A DNA stretch of 5,598 nucleotides, taken from contig NATF01000060.1 of assembly GCA_002085205.1 (NCBI GenBank), forward strand, positions 1 through 5,598. Direction: 5' to 3'. The notes under the pieces are model-generated. The model was given only the letters and a program-made list of their open reading frames with translations. It did not search any database and was not told the origin of the DNA. Source of the DNA: Candidatus Cloacimonas sp. 4484_275. GTDB lineage: Bacteria > Cloacimonadota > Cloacimonadia > Cloacimonadales > TCS61. This document shows positions 1 to 5,598 of this stretch, piece after piece. A program made the position numbers and the translations under genes. Positions within the stretch are counted from its first letter, which is position 1. Each line of letters starts with the position of its first letter.

Positions 1-2
1 AG

Positions 3-395
3 AGCAATCATATAAAAAGCGAAATCCTTTTGAAATTGGGAAATATTTTCAAACTCATCGGTAAATGGAACAAAGCGAAAAAATATTATTCCGAAGCTTT
101 ACGGTTTGCCGAATCCGAAAACGATGTCGAAAAAATAGGAACTCTTCTTAATAATTTGGGTTTAATTTTCTTTTCCAAAGGAGATTATGAAACGGCGCTG
201 CAATATTTTGGGAAGTATTTAAAAATGTCGGAAAATCACCGCAATCTCAAAGGAATTATCAAATCCGTAGAAAACATTGGATATATTTTTGTGGTTCAAG
301 ATAATTATGAGAAAGCCGTTGAATATTTGAACAAAGCTCTTAAGTTAAGTCAAAAAATCAACCAATATTTATTCCAAATTGGGAACCGTTTATAA
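3..395 (+). pseudogene. TPR-repeat protein, N-terminal part (5' end outside window, frame broken at 3' end)
   Basis: The frame is open from base 3 with no stop before the window edge, so the gene starts upstream; the TTG at 30 is only an internal leucine codon. Three tetratricopeptide repeats are visible, with the LG/IG pair of helix A at codons starting 36, 156 and 276, a period of exactly 40 residues. Typical TPR residues are present: LGNIF, NNLGLIF and ENIGYIF in helix A, then patterns such as YEKAVEYLNKAL in helix B. TPR arrays of this kind are protein-interaction scaffolds with no enzymatic motif. No signal peptide can be judged because the N-terminus is missing. The frame ends at TAA 393-395 in the middle of a repeat, and the array resumes in another frame at 379. 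The two parts are therefore almost certainly one original gene. It lies upstream of, and probably in one operon with, the sigma-54 activator. The TPR assignment is firm; its biological partner is unknown. Confidence 0.8.
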
Positions 396-1479
396 AAAAA
401 TGGGAAAATACGAAGAAGCGCTTTCATATTACCAAAAAAGAATAAAAATCGGCGAAGAACTGAAAAACCCCAAAATAATTGCTTACACTTACAACAACAT
501 CGGCAATATTTATTCCTATCACGCCGAATATGAAAAAGCAAAGAACAGTTTTGAAAAGAGCCTGAAATTTGCTCAGAAGATAGGCGATATTTATGCCATC
601 AGCATTATAGTGGAAAATTTGGGAATTCTTTACATGAAGCAAAATAAAAATGATTTGGCAATGAAATTTTTTGAAAGGAGTCTGGAAATCAGCCGAGAAT
701 TGGACGATAAAAGTGGAATTGCCGTCAATTTGGGAAATATGGGAATCATTTACAACAAAATGGGAAACCGAAAGAAAGCAATGGAATATTTCCAAAAAAG
801 AATAGAAATAAGCGAAAAATTAAAAGACAAAAGCGGACTTGCTTTTACTTTCGGCAATCTCGGCAATCTTTACTCAAACAACGGCAAATACGAAAAAGCG
901 ATAAAATCTTATGAAAAGATGTTGCGAATTTCCGAGGAGATAGGTTATCAAATCGGAAAAGCATTGGCTTACGGAAATTTGGGAAATGTTTATAAAAAAA
1001 TGCAATTATATGAAAAGGCTTTGAAAGCTTTTGAGGCTTCCACCGAAATTGAAGAGAAATTAAATTTGAAAGAACATTTGGCAAAAGATTTACTCTCAAA
1101 AGCAGAAATCTTGTTTTTGAAAGAAAAATATAACGAATCTCAAAAAATAATTGAAAAAGTATCGGAAATTTGTCGTCAATTAAACAATTCTTTCATCAGA
1201 ATTCAAACAGACATTCTTTTAAACAAAATTCGATTTTATTCCTCTTCGAATATTCCTCGAAAAAAAGAGATAATTCAAGAAATTATTTCCCTTTCGACTG
1301 ACGATGAAGAATCCAAAGCCTTTATCTTTTCCGAAATTGCCTTTCTTTTTGAAGCACTAAAAGAAAGTTCGGAGAAAAACAAATATAAAAAAAGAGCGAT
1401 AAATCTTTACAAAAAAATCTATCGAACCACCAAAAATCATAATATCAAAGCAAAAATCGAAAATCTGGAGAATCTTTAA
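379..1479 (+). CDS. TPR-repeat protein, C-terminal part (frameshifted continuation of the upstream TPR gene)
   Basis: This 366-residue stretch continues the TPR array. The helix A LG/IG/MG pairs begin at or next to residues 1, 41, 81, 121, 161 and 201 (for example LGTVY, IGNIY, LGILY, MGIIY, LGNLY, LGNVY), a strict 40-residue period. Each repeat carries a helix B of the YEKAxxxFEKSLxI type. Residues from about 230 to 366 are helical and Lys/Glu-rich, with degenerate repeats and no recognised catalytic motif. Such proteins normally act as cytoplasmic interaction scaffolds. The 379 start is a TTG inside a repeat, with ATG at 400 as alternative. Neither has a convincing Shine-Dalgarno, and the first repeat lacks its preceding half, so this is more likely the rear of a broken gene than an independent one. 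The stop is 15 bases before the sigma-54 activator ATG, suggesting co-transcription. A role as partner or signal input for that activator is inference from position only. Confidence 0.75.
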   Translation: MGTVYKKMGKYEEALSYYQKRIKIGEELKNPKIIAYTYNNIGNIYSYHAEYEKAKNSFEKSLKFAQKIGDIYAISIIVENLGILYMKQNKNDLAMKFFERSLEISRELDDKSGIAVNLGNMGIIYNKMGNRKKAMEYFQKRIEISEKLKDKSGLAFTFGNLGNLYSNNGKYEKAIKSYEKMLRISEEIGYQIGKALAYGNLGNVYKKMQLYEKALKAFEASTEIEEKLNLKEHLAKDLLSKAEILFLKEKYNESQKIIEKVSEICRQLNNSFIRIQTDILLNKIRFYSSSNIPRKKEIIQEIISLSTDDEESKAFIFSEIAFLFEALKESSEKNKYKKRAINLYKKIYRTTKNHNIKAKIENLENL

Positions 1480-1494
1480 AGGAATGAGGAAATT

Positions 1495-2922
1495 ATGTTA
1501 CAAAACAAATATGTGACGATGGAAGAACAATTAAAGCATTTTCGAACGATTCTGGATACCGTTCAGGCGGGAATCAATGTGGTGGATAAAGACGGAACGA
1601 TTTTGTATGTGAATGATGCTTATTGCAAAATGAACGGATATTCCAAAGAGGAATTGATCGGAAAATCTTTGACGGTAATTCTGCCGGACCAAAATCAACA
1701 AAAAGGATTGGAAAATTATAAAAAAATAATCAACAAGAAAATCATCAAACCAACTACCGTTGAAAGTTTTAATATCCGCAGAGACGGAACTTCTTTTCCC
1801 GTTCTTATTTCTTGGAACTATCTGGTGAAAGACGGCGAATTGGAGGGAATGGTTACGGTAATTCAGGATTTGACGGAAATAAAAAAAGTTAAAAAAGAAC
1901 TGAATCAATTAAAATCCAATCTCCAAAAAAGAGAATATTTGAAATATATCATGGGTGACAGCCCTCAAATTCAGGAAGTCCATAAAGCTGTCGAAAATGT
2001 CGCCAAAACGGATTTTTCGGTAATCATTTTCGGAGAAACGGGAACCGGCAAAGAAATTATTGCCGAGGCGATTCACAATTTCAGCAACAGAGAAAAAAAA
2101 CCTCTTATCAGTGTGGATTGCGGCGCAATTCCGGAAACATTGATAGAGAGCGAACTCTTCGGTTATATAAAGGGCGCTTTTACCGGCGCCGAGCAAACAC
2201 GCGACGGAGCATTTCAAAAAGCAAATAACGGCACCATTTTTCTCGATGAAATCGGCAATCTTTCTCTGGAAACTCAAAAGAAATTATTGCGCGTCTTACA
2301 AGAAAAAGAAGTACAAAAAATCGGCTCGACCAGAAAAGAAAAATTAAATCTCAGAATAATTGCCGCTTCCAACGAAAATATCGCGGAAATGGTAAAAAAC
2401 GGTTCCTTTCGAAAGGACCTTTTCTTTCGATTAAACGAATTTATGATAAAAATTCCTCCGTTAAGAGAAAGAAAAGAAGACATTCCTCTTCTTACGAATC
2501 GTTTTATTAAAGAAATTTGTTCACATCTGAATTTTCCACAAAAGGAGATTTCTCCGCAAGCGATGGAACTCCTCTATCGTTACGATTGGCCGGGAAATGT
2601 GCGAGAATTGAGAAACGCTTTGAAACGAGCCGTCGTGGTATCAGGCAAAAAGATAGAAGAACATCATTTTGATTTCTTGGAAGGTTTCGGAGAAAATTTA
2701 TTTTCGGTTCCTTCAAAAAACAAGGTTGAATTCAATGCTTTGCAGAATTTTGATTTGAAAAATTATGTAAAAAAACATATTGCCGAACTGGAAAAAGAAG
2801 TCATCGAACAAATTTTGGAAAAATTTGGCGGAAACAAAAGTAAAACGGCACGTTTTTTGAATATCGATTATAAAACTTTGTTAAAAAAAATTAAAGAGTT
2901 TCAATTGTTGTCTGATCGATGA
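1495..2922 (+). CDS. PAS-domain sigma-54-dependent transcriptional activator (bacterial enhancer-binding protein)
   Basis: A complete 475-residue cytoplasmic activator of sigma-54 RNA polymerase. Residues about 10-128 form a PAS sensor domain (INVVDKDGTILYVN, later RRDGTSFPVLIS and the ending VIQDLTE). A charged, probably coiled-coil linker follows at 128-150. The AAA+ domain spans about 152-385: Walker A GETGTGKE at 180-187, the sigma-54-contacting GAFTGA loop at 227-232, Walker B GTIFLDE at 246-252, arginine-finger region FRKDLFFRL at 305-313, and sensor II WPGNVREL at 365-372. All key residues appear intact. The C-terminus (about 430-470, GGNKSKTARFLNIDYKTLLKK) is a Fis-type helix-turn-helix. 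There is no response-regulator receiver domain, so control is probably by a ligand or redox state sensed by PAS, or by a partner protein. The ATG at 1495 follows GAGGA at 1486-1490. The paired dyads and sigma-54 promoter at 3486-3642 make the downstream secreted-protein gene its likely target. The family call is firm; the signal and exact gene name are unknown. Confidence 0.95.
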   Translation: MLQNKYVTMEEQLKHFRTILDTVQAGINVVDKDGTILYVNDAYCKMNGYSKEELIGKSLTVILPDQNQQKGLENYKKIINKKIIKPTTVESFNIRRDGTSFPVLISWNYLVKDGELEGMVTVIQDLTEIKKVKKELNQLKSNLQKREYLKYIMGDSPQIQEVHKAVENVAKTDFSVIIFGETGTGKEIIAEAIHNFSNREKKPLISVDCGAIPETLIESELFGYIKGAFTGAEQTRDGAFQKANNGTIFLDEIGNLSLETQKKLLRVLQEKEVQKIGSTRKEKLNLRIIAASNENIAEMVKNGSFRKDLFFRLNEFMIKIPPLRERKEDIPLLTNRFIKEICSHLNFPQKEISPQAMELLYRYDWPGNVRELRNALKRAVVVSGKKIEEHHFDFLEGFGENLFSVPSKNKVEFNALQNFDLKNYVKKHIAELEKEVIEQILEKFGGNKSKTARFLNIDYKTLLKKIKEFQLLSDR

Positions 2923-3449
2923 AATTCACAAATTATATCTCAAACCGTGATATTTATGAAAAAGTGATTTTGGAACAAATCCCCAAAGCGAAAAAATTCG
3001 TTTGGATTGCCACCGCTGATGTAAAAGATCTATATGTGCAAAAAGAAAAACGATTTGTTCCCTTTTTACAAGTTCTTTCCGAGCTAATAAAAAAAGGAAT
3101 TTCCATCAGAATTTTATATGCCAAAGAACCGGGTCCGGCTTTCAGAAAAGATTTCGATAAATATCCTCTCCTCATTAAAAATTTGGAAAAAATGCTCTGT
3201 CCCAGAAATCATATGAAAATGATTATCGTGGATGGAATCTTTGCCTACTTGGGAAGCGCAAATTTGACGGGTGCCGGTTTAGGAGCAAAAAAATCGGAAA
3301 ATAGAAATTTCGAATCAGGCATAATTACCAATGATAATAAAATTGTCGAACCAATGATGAAAGATTTCGATGAAATTTGGATGGGACTGTTTTGCCGGAA
3401 TTGTAACAGAAAATCTTATTGCCTTGATCCGTTAATTCACACTTTTTAA
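2919..3449 (+). CDS. Phospholipase D-like (single HKD motif) protein with C-terminal Cys cluster
   Basis: This 176-residue protein has one complete PLD-superfamily motif: H98-x-K100-x4-D105, then GSAN at 112-115 and NFESG at 130-134. PLD enzymes cleave or transfer phosphodiester bonds of lipids or nucleic acids through a phosphohistidine intermediate and need two HKD motifs. A single-motif protein of this size, like the Nuc/BfiI group, would be expected to form its active site as a homodimer. There is no signal peptide or membrane segment, so it is probably cytoplasmic. The tail after the PLD fold has C159-x2-C162-x5-C168, which with C94 could bind zinc or a metal cluster; that is inference. 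The ATG overlaps the activator stop as ATGA, and no Shine-Dalgarno sits at normal distance, pointing to translational coupling and an operon. The substrate is not evident: nuclease, phospholipase or a non-catalytic role all remain possible. Confidence 0.85.
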   Translation: MKFTNYISNRDIYEKVILEQIPKAKKFVWIATADVKDLYVQKEKRFVPFLQVLSELIKKGISIRILYAKEPGPAFRKDFDKYPLLIKNLEKMLCPRNHMKMIIVDGIFAYLGSANLTGAGLGAKKSENRNFESGIITNDNKIVEPMMKDFDEIWMGLFCRNCNRKSYCLDPLIHTF

Positions 3450-3485
3450 ATGTCGAATTTTATTTTTCGGTCAAAAAATTCAAAT

Positions 3486-3513
3486 AAATATATGGATTCT
3501 ATTCCATATATTT
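3486..3513. promoter_or_regulatory. Inverted repeat 1, probable upstream activator site (TATGGA-N6-TCCATA core)
   Basis: A perfect inverted repeat with 11-bp arms (AAATATATGGA and TCCATATATTT) and a 6-base spacer. Its core, TATGGA-N6-TCCATA at 3491-3508, recurs exactly in site 2. The size, symmetry and position about 127 bp upstream of the sigma-54 -24 element fit an enhancer-type site for a dimeric Fis-type HTH activator. The stem is almost purely A/T, has only a short U tract and is repeated 34 bp on, so a terminator is the less likely reading. Confidence 0.7.
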
Positions 3514-3523
3514 TAGTTCCTAA

Positions 3524-3543
3524 TTATGGAAACAGTTCCATAA
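3524..3543. promoter_or_regulatory. Inverted repeat 2, probable second upstream activator site
   Basis: TTATGGA and TCCATAA arms separated by AACAGT. The core TATGGA-N6-TCCATA at 3525-3542 is identical in both half-sites and spacer length to site 1, while the spacer bases differ, as expected of a protein-binding dyad and not of a simple duplication. The centres of the two sites are 34 bp apart, about three helical turns, so bound dimers would lie on roughly the same face. This one is about 94 bp upstream of the -24 element. Confidence 0.7.
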
Positions 3544-3624
3544 AATTTTCTTTTGTATTCATTTGTTGCATAACTAACTTCATAATTTGGAAGAAGATAC
3601 AAAATAAGGAAAAAGTTTTAATCA

Positions 3625-3642
3625 CTGGCTTTCTTCTTGCAT
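3625..3642 (+). promoter_or_regulatory. Sigma-54 (RpoN) promoter, -24/-12 type
   Basis: CTGGC at 3625-3629, seven bases, then TTGCAT at 3637-3642. The invariant GG (3627-3628) and GC (3639-3640) are separated by exactly 10 bases, matching the known YTGGC-N7-TTGCW consensus. Taking the C of GC as -12 puts transcription start near 3652, giving a leader of about 20 bases that holds only the Shine-Dalgarno. A sigma-54 promoter needs an activator, which agrees with the two dyads upstream and the activator gene at 1495-2922. Confidence 0.8.
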
Positions 3643-3660
3643 AATAAAAGAAAAATTTTG

Positions 3661-3667
3661 AAGGAGG
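3661..3667 (+). promoter_or_regulatory. Strong Shine-Dalgarno of the secreted-protein gene
   Basis: AAGGAGG lies four bases before the ATG at 3672. It fixes that ATG as the start and implies efficient translation once the sigma-54 promoter fires. It is stronger than the GAGGA before the activator gene, and the PLD-like gene has none. Confidence 0.85.
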
Positions 3668-3671
3668 AAAT

Positions 3672-5483
3672 ATGAAAAAAAAATTAGCCTTTTTTATTCT
3701 TCTGATACTCAATTATTTGATAATACTTTCCCAGGGAATTATAATTGACCATACTTGCACGGATATCAGTCAGATTCCGGCTAATGTAATCGACGACATT
3801 CAAGCCAATATCAAGTGGCATTATGCTCACACTTCTCACGGAGAACAACTAACTTACGGCTTGCAATTTTTGGAAGATGACGACTCATCTTTGGCTTATG
3901 AAGTGGGTTATTCCTATTTGCCGAATGTTACGGGTTCGCTTTGCATTTTCGACGGACAGGAAACGGAAACTTATATCACCCCGGATCTCTATTGGGAAAC
4001 GGCTGCCGGATTGGATTTAACTCAAGATGTTCTTGACCACAACCCAACGATAAATGTTTCTCAATGGGCGTTTTGCACACAATTGAATTATTACGATTCT
4101 TCTCAAGTGCAAGATTACCTTGATGCAATGGCTCGATTGGAAGCGGACAATCCGGGAGTAACTTTCGTTTATATGACCGGCAATGCTCAATCCGACGGAG
4201 CCGACGGCTATAACCGATACCAGAGAAACGAACAGATAAGACAATATTGTGTTGATAACAATAAGGTTCTTTTTGATTTTGCCGATTTGGATTGTTGGCA
4301 TAATGGAGAATTCAATTCGTATGAATATAACGGCACAACTGTTCCTCTGGAGCACCCTGACTTTAACGGCGATTATTACGCTCACACCACCGAATCTTCC
4401 TGTCGGCAAAAAGGAAGAGCGGTTTGGTGGATGTTGGCAAGATTACGCGGCTGGGAACCATCTCCGCCTTCCGGCTATTCGGTTACTCCAACAAGCATTG
4501 ACTTCGGACAAGTTCAAATAGAAGAATCCGACTCGGAAATTTTTACGATTACGAATGTCGATACGATTCCCGTAACTATCGACAGTATAGTTTCCAATAA
4601 TTCGGTTTTCACCTTGACCGATTTGGGAAGAAGTCTTGCCGGCTTTACTTTGGAAGTAGATGAATCCAAAGATATCGAAGTAACATTTTCCCCCACAGCT
4701 GTTCAAACTTATTCCGGAGTCATCACGGTTTATTCTTCTCAAGCCGGCAACTCTGAAGTCAATGTTTCGGGTGAAGGAACCGATTCTCCTTCCGGCGGTT
4801 ATCATGTTTGCGGAGATGTTGACGGAGTCTGGAATTATGACCTCATCTATGTTGATTGCGATCTCCAAGTTCCACACGATTATACTTTGACTATCAATCC
4901 TCCCGCAGGCGGAACTGATATTATTTTTACCGGACATTATAAATTTTGCGTTTACGGACGATTGGTAATCAACGGAACGGAAGAAGACAGTGTTCGTTTT
5001 TTGTTTCTTTATGAATCCTCCCGAATCACGGTAGAAAATTGTTTATTTGAAGATAATTCCGCTGACGACGGTGGCGGTGGTCTTCATGTAAGATATTGCT
5101 CTCCCTTCATAAAAAATTGTGTATTTCGCCAAAATTCCGCGGTAAACGGTGCTGGCATTCATTTTTCGGGTTCTTCTTCCTCTCTTGAATATTGTCTCTT
5201 TGAAAACAATTCCGCCACTTACGGTGGTGCAATGTATTTTGACGCTTGCAGTCCCAATATTCTGAATTGCACTATTTCGGAAAACAGCGCTTCCTCAAAC
5301 GGCGGTGCTATTGTTCTGTACGATTATTCGTATCCTGAATTTGTAAATTGTATTTTGTGGAACGATTCTCCCAATGAAATTCATAGTTTGGTGGAAGGTG
5401 GAGAACCGACCTTTAGTTATTCCGATATTCAGGGAAGCTGGAGCGGAACAGGATATTCAGGGAAGCTGGAGCGGAACAGGTAA
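3672..5483 (+). CDS. Secreted multidomain protein: SGNH-like N-domain, ASH-type domain and right-handed beta-helix (truncated by a frameshift)
   Basis: As read, 603 residues. Residues 1-22 are a Sec-type signal peptide (KKK, then a hydrophobic run to about 20, no lipobox Cys). Residues about 23-262 form a Cys-rich domain with blocks HYAHTSHGEQL (50-60), FVYMTGNAQ (165-173), VLFDFADLDCW (199-209) and DYYAHTTESSC...KGRAVWWMLARL (234-258). The order Ser/His block, GN block, D-x3-H block resembles an SGNH/GDSL hydrolase, but this is a low-confidence inference. Residues about 268-370 are an Ig-like ASH/choice-of-anchor D-type domain (IDFGQVQIEES...VSGEGT). From about 376 there is a right-handed beta-helix with repeats around N462, N488, N513 and N538 (FEDNS, FRQNS, FENNS, ISENS) and GGA-type turns, like polymorphic membrane protein repeats. 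The last native residue is about G594; nine out-of-frame residues follow to TAA 5481-5483 because of the 28-bp duplication. The product is probably exported and cell-surface or extracellular. The preceding promoter makes it a sigma-54 target. Confidence 0.85.
   Translation: MKKKLAFFILLILNYLIILSQGIIIDHTCTDISQIPANVIDDIQANIKWHYAHTSHGEQLTYGLQFLEDDDSSLAYEVGYSYLPNVTGSLCIFDGQETETYITPDLYWETAAGLDLTQDVLDHNPTINVSQWAFCTQLNYYDSSQVQDYLDAMARLEADNPGVTFVYMTGNAQSDGADGYNRYQRNEQIRQYCVDNNKVLFDFADLDCWHNGEFNSYEYNGTTVPLEHPDFNGDYYAHTTESSCRQKGRAVWWMLARLRGWEPSPPSGYSVTPTSIDFGQVQIEESDSEIFTITNVDTIPVTIDSIVSNNSVFTLTDLGRSLAGFTLEVDESKDIEVTFSPTAVQTYSGVITVYSSQAGNSEVNVSGEGTDSPSGGYHVCGDVDGVWNYDLIYVDCDLQVPHDYTLTINPPAGGTDIIFTGHYKFCVYGRLVINGTEEDSVRFLFLYESSRITVENCLFEDNSADDGGGGLHVRYCSPFIKNCVFRQNSAVNGAGIHFSGSSSSLEYCLFENNSATYGGAMYFDACSPNILNCTISENSASSNGGAIVLYDYSYPEFVNCILWNDSPNEIHSLVEGGEPTFSYSDIQGSWSGTGYSGKLERNR
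5424..5479. repeat. Perfect 28-bp tandem duplication inside the beta-helix coding region
   Basis: Bases 5424-5451 and 5452-5479 are identical 28-mers, beginning GATATTCAGGG and ending GCGGAACAG. The identity runs one base further, at 5480, so this is just over two copies. Because 28 is not a multiple of three, the second copy shifts the reading frame and creates the TAA at 5481-5483. Removing one copy restores ...SDIQGSWSGTGNINSNP and an open frame to the window end. Confidence 0.95.
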
Positions 5484-5598
5484 TATCAATTCCAATCCTT
5501 TGTTTGTAAATCCGGCAAACTGCGATTTCCGTCTTTCCACAGGTTCTCCCTGCATCGACAGCGGCGATCCTTCTTCCCCACTCGATCCGGACGGAACG
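5479..5598 (+). pseudogene. Out-of-frame continuation of the secreted beta-helix protein (runs off the window)
   Basis: Forty codons open to the window edge in the frame shifted by the 28-bp duplication: GNINSNPLFVNP, ANCDFRLSTG, SPCIDSGDPSS and then SPLDPDGT-type residues. The 'NPLFVN...DFRLSTGSPCIDSGDP' block is a well-known signature of bacterial secreted right-handed beta-helix proteins, where it follows the helix rungs. It belongs directly after the repeats ending at about residue 594 of the upstream frame. It has no start or ribosome binding site, so it would be translated only if one repeat copy were lost or the frame otherwise restored. The original protein continued beyond this window, so any C-terminal sorting or anchoring domain cannot be seen. 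Confidence 0.85.

Larger units (their letters stand above)
3450..3671. other. Regulatory intergenic region between the PLD-like gene and the secreted-protein gene
   Basis: This 222-base, very AT-rich gap holds the two dyads, the sigma-54 promoter and the Shine-Dalgarno. Between the second dyad and the promoter there are about 80 bases with no clear site; I did not find an exact IHF-type match. A short open frame of 64 codons (3450-3644) runs through it but has no ribosome binding site, a composition unlike a folded protein, and overlaps the control elements. I see no GC-rich terminator after the PLD-like gene. Confidence 0.7.

Noticed and set aside
30..32. TTG at 30 as the true start of the TPR gene
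   Set aside because: The same frame is open back to the window edge and position 30 falls at a repeat start, so it is an internal codon; no Shine-Dalgarno precedes it.
3455..3481. Possible hairpin GAATTTT...AAAATTC as terminator of the PLD-like gene
   Set aside because: The stem is nearly all A/T with a long loop, and no U tract directly follows, so it is too weak to call a terminator.
3486..3514. First inverted repeat read as a rho-independent terminator
   Set aside because: It has only two G-C pairs and a very short T run, and the same dyad core is repeated 34 bp downstream, which fits a protein-binding site better.
3551..3571. A second -12-like TTGCA at 3566-3570
   Set aside because: The position of the -24 GG holds TA-rich sequence with no GG, so it is not a sigma-54 promoter.
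3450..3644. Open frame of 64 codons beginning right after the PLD-like gene stop
   Set aside because: No ribosome binding site, AT-driven residue composition, no recognisable domain, and it overlaps the two dyads and the sigma-54 promoter.
4017..4937. Long reverse-strand and alternate-frame open stretches inside the secreted-protein gene
   Set aside because: They lie opposite a gene with clear signal peptide, domains and repeats, and have no ribosome binding sites or recognisable domains of their own.

Overview
The window is AT-rich, gene-dense bacterial DNA with all supported genes on the + strand. The gene types suggest a Candidatus Cloacimonadota-like or other FCB-group bacterium: long arrays of 40-residue TPRs, a PAS-linked sigma-54 activator, and a large secreted protein with an ASH/choice-of-anchor-type domain and a beta-helix of the 'CIDSGDP' kind. 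This assignment rests on gene style only and is tentative.

Layout. Bases 1-1479 encode a TPR protein that enters from upstream and is split by a frame break near 349-395. Fifteen bases later comes a complete PAS + AAA+ + Fis-type HTH sigma-54 activator (1495-2922). Its stop overlaps the start of a small single-HKD phospholipase D-like protein (2919-3449) in an ATGA junction. These three genes look like one transcription unit. Next is a 222-base non-coding gap (3450-3671), then a secreted multidomain protein (from 3672) that runs past the window end. That reading frame is broken near its visible end by a perfect 28-bp tandem duplication (5424-5479).

How it may work together. The gap holds two copies of the dyad TATGGA-N6-TCCATA, 34 bp apart centre to centre. 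They lie about 94 and 127 bp upstream of a good sigma-54 promoter (CTGGC-N7-TTGCAT, 3625-3642), followed by a strong Shine-Dalgarno and the secreted-protein start. This is the architecture expected of a target of a sigma-54 activator, and one with intact GAFTGA, ATPase and HTH motifs is encoded just upstream. The simplest model is that the PAS activator, perhaps aided by the TPR protein, binds the paired dyads and switches on the secreted beta-helix protein. The promoter elements are read directly from the sequence; the regulator-site pairing is inference.

Two independent frame breaks within 5.6 kb mean the locus is either decaying, variable at these sites, or carries assembly errors.
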